Notes: generated from the sequence alone by a model not told the origin. DNA of 5,808 bases from JBGTCY01 sp041748615 (GCA_041748615.1 JBGTCY010000088.1:1-5808), one strand, 5' to 3'. Positions 1 through 5,770 are shown, numbered from the stretch's first letter. A program made the numbers and translations.

Positions 1-315
1 AAAAAATAAAATTTAATACCCTTCTGAATGATAAAAACAGGAGTGACTGCTTAACAGTTGCCCCATGTTCATATTTTTAGTTTTCCAAAACCAAAAAATA
101 CAAGCATTATAAAAAGCGAAAACCGTTTAGCCGGTCAACCGGTTTTCAAACAAATAGCAGACTTCACCCCCCCCGTAGCTCCGGCATCTTAAAATTATCA
201 CAGTTAGCAGGGAAATTTATCACTCCGGAATTGGGGGACGGAATAACAACAATGCAAAATGTCTCAAAGAAAGAAGTAGTTAACTCAAATCCTTTCTGAC
301 CATTAATTTTACACG
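1..315. other. Non-coding region upstream of the hydroxylase gene
   Basis: No supportable gene is visible here: all forward frames are broken by early stops, and nothing resembles a known protein tail. The stretch is AT-rich on its left and contains a perfect 8-bp inverted repeat (118-147), a C8 homopolymer (167-174), a repeated CTCCGG (179-184 and 223-228) and a repeated TTATCAC (195-201 and 217-223). It should hold the promoter of the downstream gene, but I could not find a clean TTTG / TAnnTTTG pair at normal spacing. The nearest -7-like match (TAATTTTA, 304-311) lies only a few bases before the start codon and has no -33 partner. Confidence 0.7.
118..147. other. Inverted repeat, possible hairpin or bidirectional terminator
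   Basis: GAAAACCG (118-125) is exactly complementary to CGGTTTTC (140-147) across a 14-base loop. A competing inner stem, CCGGT (131-135) with ACCGG (138-142), overlaps it. The A-run on the left and T-run on the right would suit a terminator read in either direction, perhaps for a gene left of the window. The stem is short and no gene end is visible beside it, so the role is uncertain. Confidence 0.3.
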
Positions 316-1098
316 ATGCTTTACGATTCATCCGTCCTGCGATTAGGTTTTTACGTGTTGATTTTTCTGATTTTCCGCTACACGCTTATCGCGGGTATCG
401 CATGGACAGTGTGGTATGCGGTGAAAAGAAAAAAATGGGCTTATAAAAAGATTCAGTTTGAATTTCCAAAAAAAGAAGATTACCTGCGTGAAATCGGTTA
501 TTCGATGATTACATTCCTGATTTTCGCGGGGATGATTATGTTCGTGAAATTAGAGCAGGTGAAGCCTTACACCTGGATGTATCGCGAGATTGCGGACTAT
601 GGCTGGGTTTATTTCGCTTTCAGTTTTATCCTGATGCTATTCATTCATGACACTTATTTTTACTGGACGCACAGGCTGATGCATCATCCGCGCTTGTTTA
701 AGTTGTTTCATTTAGTGCATCACCGCTCGACAAACCCATCGCCCTGGGCGGCTTTCAGTTTTCATCCAACGGAAGCTGTGGTGGAATTCAGCATTGTCCT
801 CATTTTTATTTTTTGTTTTCCCACGCACCCGCTTGCCATCCTGTTGTTTCTTTTATTTATGACCGTGTATAATGTCTATGGACATCTTGGCTTTGAACTT
901 TATCCAAAAGGTTTTCACCGCCATCCTGTGGGAAAATGGATGAATACCTCCGTGAATCACAACATGCACCATCGCTATTTCAAAGGAAATTACGGACTCT
1001 ATTTCACCATCTGGGACCGGCTGATGGGCACCATGCATCCTCAATACGAACAAACTTTTGAGGAGGTGACGGAGCGAAAGCTAATGCCAACCGCATAG
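316..1098 (+). CDS. Sterol desaturase / fatty acid hydroxylase superfamily membrane protein
   Basis: This is a 260-residue integral membrane protein of the non-heme di-iron fatty acid hydroxylase superfamily, whose members use O2 to hydroxylate or desaturate lipids, sterols or carotenoids. The family's histidine boxes are visible. They are H111, then H119-x3-H123-H124 (HRLMHH), then H132-x2-H135-H136 (HLVHH), an isolated H190 in YGHLGFE, and H215-x2-H218-H219 (HNMHH). Hydrophobic stretches lie at about 11-30, 61-78, 97-110 and 155-189, the last long enough to cross twice, which would put the His boxes on the cytoplasmic face. The ATG at 316 is well supported: an in-frame TAA at 304-306 is followed by only three codons, none a start. 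No Shine-Dalgarno is seen. The gene stands alone on its strand and converges on the VWA gene, so the neighbours do not reveal the substrate. Family assignment is strong; the substrate (fatty acid, sphingoid base, carotenoid or other) cannot be read from the sequence. Confidence 0.93.
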   Translation: MLYDSSVLRLGFYVLIFLIFRYTLIAGIAWTVWYAVKRKKWAYKKIQFEFPKKEDYLREIGYSMITFLIFAGMIMFVKLEQVKPYTWMYREIADYGWVYFAFSFILMLFIHDTYFYWTHRLMHHPRLFKLFHLVHHRSTNPSPWAAFSFHPTEAVVEFSIVLIFIFCFPTHPLAILLFLLFMTVYNVYGHLGFELYPKGFHRHPVGKWMNTSVNHNMHHRYFKGNYGLYFTIWDRLMGTMHPQYEQTFEEVTERKLMPTA

Positions 1099-1147
1099 GG
1101 AAAATATGTTCCCATCGGTCTGTTGGTTTGAAGTTTTCTTTTTTTTA
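1087..1147 (+). terminator. Candidate terminator of the hydroxylase gene
   Basis: Nested complementary segments surround the stop codon: CCAAC (1087-1091) with GTTGG (1122-1126), CG (1092-1093) with CG (1116-1117), and GGGAA (1098-1102) with TTCCC (1109-1113). Together they form an interrupted stem. A T-rich run follows at 1127-1147, ending in eight consecutive Ts. The position is right for rho-independent termination, but the stem has internal loops and includes the last codons, so this is only a candidate. Confidence 0.4.
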
Positions 1148-1190
1148 TTGGAATTTATTTATGATTTGCTTTTTGTGAATTGTAATTTCA

Positions 1191-1213
1191 ATCAGTCAAT
1201 AGACTGGCTTTTC
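1191..1213 (+). terminator. Second hairpin in the convergent gap
   Basis: CAGTC (1193-1197) and GACTG (1202-1206) form a 5-bp stem, extendable by one wobble pair, around the tetraloop AATA. GCTTTTC follows on the + strand. It could be a back-up terminator between the two convergent genes. The stem is short and the T-run only four bases, so support is weak. Confidence 0.25.
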
Positions 1214-1265
1214 TCCTGATAGCAAAAATGCAGGAACTAACTACGGATTTGAAATTATTACAACG

Positions 1266-3374
1266 CTAATACCCCCCTTCATACTTCCGGATAAACCATT
1301 CCATCGAAAGCATTCCGGCAAACACCAGCAACAGCCACCACAGATTGATGAGTGATTCGGTTTTGTAAGTGGCGAACAGCAATGGTTTCATTTGATTGCT
1401 GGAGAGCAGTTCATCAGCAAGCGCTTCCAATGATTCGGGGTACACCATTTTGCCTCCCGAGTTTTCGCTCAACTGATACAATAACTGATGGTTGGCAACC
1501 GTGTTAAACGCTTCCAACTGCACGGGCACAATCGTGAACTTACCTTCATGCGTCAGAATTTTTCCGCCAAAATTAACAGAGCTGCGATACGTGTAACTTC
1601 CTACCGGAAATGTGCCGGCATCCAATGCATAGGCGTTGGATGTTTTATTGAAGATGTAAGGAAATTCCTTTCCGTCTTCATCCACGAGCGTGATTGAAAC
1701 ATCGGGCGTGTTGATGAGTTCGTAACTGTCATTATATAATTCAGCCTGGAAACTGACCGGCTCATTTTCATAAAAAACATTTTTTGCCATTCTGACGCGG
1801 AACTGCCGCCTGTCTTCTTTCACGGCAAGATATTGCACCGTTTTTGAAATCAGTTCATTGAATACTTCGTGGTTTTTGTTTTTGCGATAATCGTAGATTT
1901 TCCAGCGCCACAAACCTTCTCCCGCGATGATGGCAGTTTTACGACCGAGTGCGTCATCGAAAAGAATCAACGGATATTCTGTTTGCACCGCGCCTATTTT
2001 CTGGAACAATAATTTTTTTGCACCGGGCGAAGTGTTGAACTGACCAAATGGAACAAACAATGGCGGCAGGTCGGAAAGATTGCGTCTTAAATCATCGGTT
2101 AATGTAAAAAGCGAAAAATCTTTGCTGAAAGAGGGCGTCACCTCATTGATACCCTGACTGCTGCGATTGATTTGCAAGGTATTCTGACGTTCATTAAATG
2201 ATTGCAACGCTGTTTGTCCTCCAACGATGAACAACGCGGGAATCAGTTTTTCTTTAATCTGTTCAAACAATCCCGCAGCCGGAAAACGGGCGGAGGGCAA
2301 CTGATGCAGGATAATCAAATCAAAATCATCCGCTTTCACGCTGGCAATTTCTTCCGCCTGTTTCACGGTCACTTCATAATTCTTGTTGCTCTCAATCGCC
2401 TGGCGGATGGCGGCAATGTCAGGATGCGGTGAATTGGCGGCAATCAATACTTTTTGCCTGCCATCCAGCACGTCAATAAATAAATCCATGGAATTATTCA
2501 CCCGCGTGAATTCACCTTCCACCGGTCTCAGCACCACCTGGAATCGCTGCACTCCGGGCTTTGTGGCATCCAGCACAAACTCTTCCGAAAAAAAACTTTT
2601 CGCGGGAGTAAATTCCACTTCCTTCGTGTCAATGCGTTTTGGATTGTTTTTTTCGCTGTAATCAAATACATCAATCGCGGTTTTCGCGGAAGGAAAATTA
2701 TCCGCTTCCACATCCACCCTGATTTTGAAACGGTCATTCAGATAAACAATTTGATTGTAGAGCGTTTTTGAAATTTTCAGGTCGCGCTTCGGAATGGTAT
2801 CGCCCAACGCCACCGTGAAAACGGGGAACTTGAGATTGGCGGTCGTGTAAAGCGGGTTCGCACCTTTGTTATAAATGCCGTCAGTCGCTAATACAACCGC
2901 TCCAACATTCTGACTTGCGTATAGTCCCACAAGGTCGCTGAGATTATCGGAAATATTGGTGAGCTTACCGGTGTAGGAAAAATTAATTTCAGGGATTAAA
3001 GTCTCATCAAAAGCATATTCCTTCACATCAAAACTCTCTTTCAGCCGCGCGGTAAAACTTTGAAGCGCGTTGGCATAACTTACCGAATCATCGCCTGAAA
3101 AAATATTATTCACCGATTCTGAATTATCCTGCAACACCAGCACCACCGGCTTTTGCACTTCCGTGAATTTTGATTTGATAAAAGGCGACAGCAATAAAAT
3201 GGCGATGAGGGTTATCACCAAAAAACGCAACCCGCTTAAAAAATACATCAAACGCTGCTGACCGGGAGTCGGCTCTTTGATGAACGAATAACGGAAATAT
3301 AAAATCAGCGCGTAAACAGCGCCTAACAAAATGCAGAGGAGAATAAAAGCCTGGGGATATTGGAATGAAATCAA
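1266..3374 (-). CDS. BatA-like VWA-domain membrane protein with degenerate amidotransferase-like domain
   Basis: This is a 702-residue protein. Its N-terminus has two membrane segments (about 8-27 and 48-65), as in BatA-type proteins. A von Willebrand A domain follows (about 76-195) with the metal-site residues D83-x-S85-x-S87, a plausible T139 and D165-G166 in ATDG. A beta-rich segment spans about 205-300. An alpha/beta domain opening with KVLIAA (about 307-395) resembles class I amidotransferase folds, but it cannot be catalytic in that way: the only cysteine in the protein is C14, in the first membrane segment. GEGLWRWK lies near 485-492, a second beta-sandwich-like region at 525-615, and a last membrane segment at about 676-693 before a basic tail. 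Charge distribution (basic loop 28-50, tail RKYEGGY) predicts the large part is periplasmic. The reading frame has no ATG before the first membrane segment, so translation probably starts at TTG 3374-3372; an in-frame stop lies at 3405-3407, and the next Met is residue 43, after that segment. The role is unknown: related VWA proteins are linked to envelope integrity or complex assembly, but no MoxR-type ATPase or other Bat gene is beside it here. Confidence 0.85.
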   Translation of the reverse strand: MISFQYPQAFILLCILLGAVYALILYFRYSFIKEPTPGQQRLMYFLSGLRFLVITLIAILLLSPFIKSKFTEVQKPVVLVLQDNSESVNNIFSGDDSVSYANALQSFTARLKESFDVKEYAFDETLIPEINFSYTGKLTNISDNLSDLVGLYASQNVGAVVLATDGIYNKGANPLYTTANLKFPVFTVALGDTIPKRDLKISKTLYNQIVYLNDRFKIRVDVEADNFPSAKTAIDVFDYSEKNNPKRIDTKEVEFTPAKSFFSEEFVLDATKPGVQRFQVVLRPVEGEFTRVNNSMDLFIDVLDGRQKVLIAANSPHPDIAAIRQAIESNKNYEVTVKQAEEIASVKADDFDLIILHQLPSARFPAAGLFEQIKEKLIPALFIVGGQTALQSFNERQNTLQINRSSQGINEVTPSFSKDFSLFTLTDDLRRNLSDLPPLFVPFGQFNTSPGAKKLLFQKIGAVQTEYPLILFDDALGRKTAIIAGEGLWRWKIYDYRKNKNHEVFNELISKTVQYLAVKEDRRQFRVRMAKNVFYENEPVSFQAELYNDSYELINTPDVSITLVDEDGKEFPYIFNKTSNAYALDAGTFPVGSYTYRSSVNFGGKILTHEGKFTIVPVQLEAFNTVANHQLLYQLSENSGGKMVYPESLEALADELLSSNQMKPLLFATYKTESLINLWWLLLVFAGMLSMEWFIRKYEGGY

Positions 3375-3389
3375 AGCGGTGGAGAAAAG

Positions 3390-3420
3390 TTTAAAGTTTG
3401 ATGTTTAAGGTTTAAAGTTG
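3390..3420. repeat. TTTAAAGTT direct repeat
   Basis: TTTAAAGTT occurs at 3390-3398 and again at 3411-3419, exactly 21 bp apart, with a related GATGTTTAAGG between. A diverged relative in the opposite orientation lies at 5737-5770 (TTTAGACATTAGACTTC followed by AAACATTAAACTTC). Such low-complexity units in gaps next to genes suggest a dispersed intergenic repeat family. Confidence 0.6.
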
Positions 3421-3440
3421 TCCTTTCTAAAAAAAAAATT

Positions 3441-3534
3441 TGCCATAAAGACTCGAAGTCTCAAAGAAATCAAAAATTTATGGTGATGGTATTCCAGTCT
3501 TTGTGAAACTTAGTGACTTTGTGACTTAGTGGCA
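3441..3534. repeat. Imperfect inverted repeat with TGCCA...TGGCA ends
   Basis: The left end (TGCCATAAAGACTCGAAGTC, from 3441) resembles the reverse complement of the right end (GACTTTGTGACTTAGTGGCA, ending at 3534). Both are built of short units of the AAAGTC / GACTTTGTG kind, and a further CTTTGTGAAACTTAGTGAC lies inside the right arm. The element is about 94 bp and non-coding, and could fold into a long imperfect hairpin in RNA or single-stranded DNA. It looks like a small palindromic intergenic element. No transposase is seen. Confidence 0.6.
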
Positions 3535-3566
3535 TTTTCAATGTTTTTGCTTTTTTAGATTGGACT

Positions 3567-3574
3567 CAAAGATA
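3567..3574 (-). promoter_or_regulatory. Isolated -7-like promoter box
   Basis: TATCTTTG on the - strand matches the Bacteroidota TAnnTTTG element exactly and points toward the VWA gene. I see no TTTG about 20 bp upstream of it, and it lies roughly 190 bases from the proposed TTG start, so it may be a chance match. Confidence 0.2.
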
Positions 3575-3633
3575 GTTGAGACAGAAAGAAGATTATGATG
3601 AAAGATTTGGCAAGTAAGTTTTGCATGATTTTT

Positions 3634-3651
3634 AAAAACGATAGACAATCG
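3634..3651 (-). terminator. Weak terminator-like hairpin after fabG
   Basis: On the - strand CGAT-TGTCT-ATCG is followed at once by TTTTT, starting 28 bases after the fabG stop. The stem is only four base pairs, so termination here is a guess based mainly on position and the U-tract. Confidence 0.22.
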
Positions 3652-3678
3652 GGTCAACTTCAAACACTCCGCGCATCA

Positions 3679-4425
3679 CTACCGGTACATTCCACCACAA
3701 ACGCTCAAAACCTGACCTGTAATATAAGAGGACATGCCGGAAGCAAGAAACAGGGCGGCATCCGCCACTTCATCCGGGTTGCCTAACCGGTTGAGCGGAA
3801 TATTTTGCTTCATCTGCGCAACGGTCTTCTCGTCCAAAGCAAGCGTCATGTCGGTGACGATGAACCCCGGGGCGATGGCATTGCAACGAATATTGCGCGA
3901 ACCCAACTCCTGCGCCACTGTTTTTGTGAAACCGATGATTCCGGCTTTTGAAGCGGTATAGTTCGATTGTCCCGCGTTGCCCGTCAAACCCACGATGGAA
4001 CTGATGTTGATGATGGAACCTGAGCGTTGCTTCAGCATATACCATGAAACAAAACGGGTGAGATTGAAAACCGACTTGAGGTTGGTCGTCATCACTTCAT
4101 CCCACTGTTCTTCCGTCATTCTCAGCAACAGGTTGTCGCGGGTGATACCGGCATTATTTACTAAAATATCTATGTTACCAAAATCCTGTATCACTTCTTT
4201 TACCAATGACTCCGCATCCGCGAACACAGCCGCGTCCGAACGATATCCCTTCGCTTTCACCCCGTATTGCTTCAATGCGTCTTCCAGTGCAACCGCTTTC
4301 TCCGCTGATTGCTTGTAGGTGAAAGCCACCTGCGCCCCCTGCTCCGCGAATTTCTTTGCCACAGCCTCCCCGATTCCCCGCGAAGCCCCTGTGATGAGGG
4401 CGGTTTTGTCTTTGAGTAGAGTCAT
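3679..4425 (-). CDS. fabG: 3-oxoacyl-[acyl-carrier-protein] reductase
   Basis: This is an NAD(P)H-dependent short-chain dehydrogenase that reduces 3-oxoacyl-ACP to 3-hydroxyacyl-ACP in the cytoplasmic type II fatty-acid elongation cycle. Numbering the 248 residues from the chosen start, the cofactor-binding TGASRGIG is at 12-19 and NNAG at 90-93, followed by ITRDNLLLRM, a FabG hallmark. The catalytic tetrad is N115, S143 (NISSIVG), Y156 and K160 (YTASK). PGFIVTDMT and the C-terminal TGQ...GGMYR also match FabG and not generic SDRs. An in-frame ATG eight codons earlier (4449) would give 256 residues. I prefer 4425 because the family usually starts a few residues before the first strand, A-rich sequence precedes it, and the earlier ATG lies inside an intergenic GTCCATGG repeat. 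A cysteine (C243) sits where E. coli FabG has Asn before GGMY. No other fab gene or acpP is adjacent, so a paralogue acting on another 3-oxoacyl substrate is possible. Confidence 0.92.
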   Translation of the reverse strand: MTLLKDKTALITGASRGIGEAVAKKFAEQGAQVAFTYKQSAEKAVALEDALKQYGVKAKGYRSDAAVFADAESLVKEVIQDFGNIDILVNNAGITRDNLLLRMTEEQWDEVMTTNLKSVFNLTRFVSWYMLKQRSGSIINISSIVGLTGNAGQSNYTASKAGIIGFTKTVAQELGSRNIRCNAIAPGFIVTDMTLALDEKTVAQMKQNIPLNRLGNPDEVADAALFLASGMSSYITGQVLSVCGGMYR

Positions 4426-4443
4426 TGTTTTTGCTTCTTTAAA

Positions 4444-4648
4444 GTCCATGGTCCATTGTCAATAGTCCATAGTTAAAAGTCATTTTTTCAAAGGATTAAG
4501 AAGAGTAATAATTAGTGTAATAATGTATTATAATTTATCTATTCATTTATCACACATTAAACATTTACCGTGGTCTGTCGTCCGTTGACTATTTACTACT
4601 ATCAACTATTGACCATGGACTATGGACTATTGACCATGGACTATCAAC
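4444..4648. repeat. GTCCATGG-type intergenic repeats in inverted orientation
   Basis: Almost the whole gap between fabG and sucD is bounded by related repeats. The right block contains a perfect 19-bp direct repeat, ACTATTGACCATGGACTAT, at 4605-4623 and 4626-4644 (period 21). The left block (4444-4472) is the exact reverse complement of 4620-4641 apart from a 7-base insertion, CATTGTC (4454-4460), which looks like a partial extra unit. The spacer (about 4480-4583) is very AT-rich and non-coding. The right block abuts the sucD stop codon, and the left block overlaps the upstream alternative fabG start. No fabG promoter of the TTTG / TAnnTTTG type was found inside. Confidence 0.75.
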
Positions 4649-5532
4649 TAACTCACCCCCACCCCTTTCAATGCCTTTGCCATCGTAGCTCCGATGTCAG
4701 CCGGTGATTCCACAACGTGAATCCCACACTCCGCCATGATTTTCATTTTGGCAGCGGCAGTGTCGTCCTTGCCGCCAATGATTGCGCCCGCGTGTCCCAT
4801 GCGTCTGCCCGGAGGCGCGGTGCGTCCGGCAATAAATCCAACTACGGGCTTTGTTCCATTTTTCTGAATCCAGCGGGCGGCTTCCGTTTCCATGCCGCCA
4901 CCGATTTCACCAATCATGATAATCCCTTCCGTGCCCGCGTCTTCCATCAGCAGTTTCACCGCTTGCAACGTGGTGGTGCCAATCACAGGGTCTCCCCCGA
5001 TACCGATGCAGGTGGATTGCCCAAGTCCCGCTTTGGTCACCTGGTCAACCGCTTCATACGTCAGCGTGCCGGAGCGCGATACGATGCCAACTGTACCCGG
5101 ATTATGAATAAAGCCCGGCATTATGCCGACTTTCGCTTCACCCGGTGTCATCACGCCAGGGCAATTCGGTCCGATGAGCGTCACATTTTTCTTTGAGAGG
5201 TAATTTTTCGCCATCACCATATCCTGCACGGGAATTCCTTCCGTGATGCAGACAATCACTTTGATACCGGCATCCGCTGCTTCCAGAATCGCGTCAGCGG
5301 CAAACGCGGGGGGCACAAAAATTATGGACACATCACAACCAGTTTGCTGCACAGCCTGTTCCACGGTGTCGAACACCGGCTTGTCCAAATGCGTGGTGCC
5401 GCCTTTTCCGGGCGTCACGCCTCCAATCACGTTGGTGCCGTATTCAATCATTTGCGAAGCATGATAAGTGCCTTCCTTGCCGGTGAAACCCTGCACCAAA
5501 ACCTTAGATTTTTTATTAACCAATACGCTCAT
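4648..5532 (-). CDS. sucD: Succinate--CoA ligase [ADP/GDP-forming] alpha subunit
   Basis: This TCA-cycle enzyme subunit interconverts succinyl-CoA and succinate with substrate-level phosphorylation, working in the cytoplasm with the beta subunit SucC. The 294-residue length is usual for the family. Visible signatures are the CoA-binding loop GFTGKEGTYH (15-24), GGVTPGKGG (37-45), IFVPP (71-75), GPNCPGV (121-127), the GGDPVIG loop (179-185), E209 in GEIGG, and the phosphohistidine motif GRTAPPGRRMGHAGAII with active-site H247. Numbering is offset by one from E. coli SucD (H246). The ATG at 5532 is preceded by A/T-rich sequence without Shine-Dalgarno, about 30 bases after a promoter-like pair. 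The partner sucC is not in the window. It does not follow sucD on this strand, and the 276 bases upstream hold no gene. The beta subunit is therefore probably encoded elsewhere or farther upstream. Confidence 0.97.
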   Translation of the reverse strand: MSVLVNKKSKVLVQGFTGKEGTYHASQMIEYGTNVIGGVTPGKGGTTHLDKPVFDTVEQAVQQTGCDVSIIFVPPAFAADAILEAADAGIKVIVCITEGIPVQDMVMAKNYLSKKNVTLIGPNCPGVMTPGEAKVGIMPGFIHNPGTVGIVSRSGTLTYEAVDQVTKAGLGQSTCIGIGGDPVIGTTTLQAVKLLMEDAGTEGIIMIGEIGGGMETEAARWIQKNGTKPVVGFIAGRTAPPGRRMGHAGAIIGGKDDTAAAKMKIMAECGIHVVESPADIGATMAKALKGVGVS

Positions 5533-5561
5533 CAGATATAATTTTTGTGAAAAAAACTTTG

Positions 5562-5593
5562 CTAAAATAAGGTCATTTCAGGCATTAAACAAA
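5562..5593 (-). promoter_or_regulatory. Bacteroidota-type promoter for sucD
   Basis: On the - strand, TTTG (5593-5590) is followed after 20 bases by TATTTTAG (5569-5562). This matches the TTTG -33 box and seven of eight positions of the TAnnTTTG -7 box known from Bacteroidota primary sigma promoters, at normal spacing. Transcription would start near 5555, giving a leader of about 22 bases before the sucD ATG. The match was found by eye. Confidence 0.5.
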
Positions 5594-5647
5594 GAATGGC
5601 GCAATTTCTCACCGAAGTAGCGCTGAAAATTTCAAATTAAAATCCTG

Positions 5648-5677
5648 TTGTGCTGTTTTGCCCCAGACAGTGCACAA
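5648..5677. other. Hairpin-forming inverted repeat upstream of sucD
   Basis: TTGTGC (5648-5653) pairs with GCACAA (5672-5677), and TGT (5654-5656) with ACA (5667-5669), leaving a two-base bulge (5670-5671) and a 10-base loop. On the - strand it is followed by CAGGATTTT, so it could be the terminator of a gene beyond the right edge, or a structure upstream of the sucD promoter. The rest of 5600-5735 shows nothing recognisable. Confidence 0.25.
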
Positions 5678-5736
5678 GAAGTCATTCGCTCCGTGCAATC
5701 ACTTCAATGCTTGCCAGAGGGTTTAGATAATACCGC

Positions 5737-5770
5737 AACTTTAGACATTAGACTTCAAACATTAAACTTC
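5737..5770. repeat. Diverged TTTAAAGTT-family repeat
   Basis: This stretch reads, on the opposite strand, as units of the AGTTTAATGTTTGAAGTCTAA type. It resembles the repeat at 3390-3420 in unit content (GTTTAA, ATGTTT, TAAAGT) and lies in a comparable gap, upstream of a gene on the - strand. Identity is partial and the sequence is low in complexity, so kinship is likely but not certain. Confidence 0.4.

Larger units (their letters stand above)
3375..3678. other. Repeat-rich intergenic region between fabG and the VWA gene
   Basis: No convincing gene occurs in these 304 bases. Reading in the direction of the flanking genes (right to left), it holds a weak terminator-like site just after fabG (3634-3651), a lone TATCTTTG that fits the -7 consensus on the - strand (3574-3567) but lacks a -33 box at 19-21 bp, a 94-bp imperfect inverted repeat (3441-3534), a run of ten As (3429-3438), and a TTTAAAGTT direct repeat (3390-3419). 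The length and content argue against simple co-transcription of fabG with the VWA gene. Confidence 0.7.

Noticed and set aside
57..85. GTTG and TAGTTTTC as a promoter for the hydroxylase gene
   Set aside because: The spacing is 17 bp, both boxes have mismatches, and the site is over 200 bases from the start codon.
2202..2737. Several 69-92 codon frames overlapping the VWA gene
   Set aside because: They lie inside the long VWA reading frame in other frames, and their products look like low-information translations.
3595..3786. 63-codon open frame on the + strand starting in the intergenic region
   Set aside because: More than half of it runs antisense through the conserved 3' end of fabG, and the rest shows no domain or hydrophobic pattern.
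3977..4318. 113-codon open frame on the + strand opposite fabG
   Set aside because: It is antisense to conserved fabG codons with no family signal of its own; it is a shadow frame.
4444..4648. CRISPR array
   Set aside because: The repeats are degenerate and nearly contiguous, without regular unique spacers, and no cas gene is present.
4717..5196. 159-codon open frame on the + strand opposite sucD
   Set aside because: It lies wholly inside the strongly supported sucD gene on the other strand, its product has no recognisable family features, and it arises from sucD codon composition.
5596..5640. 14-codon open frame (MAQFLTEVALKISN) upstream of sucD on the + strand
   Set aside because: It is too short to support, has no promoter or neighbour that explains it, and overlaps only non-coding-looking sequence.
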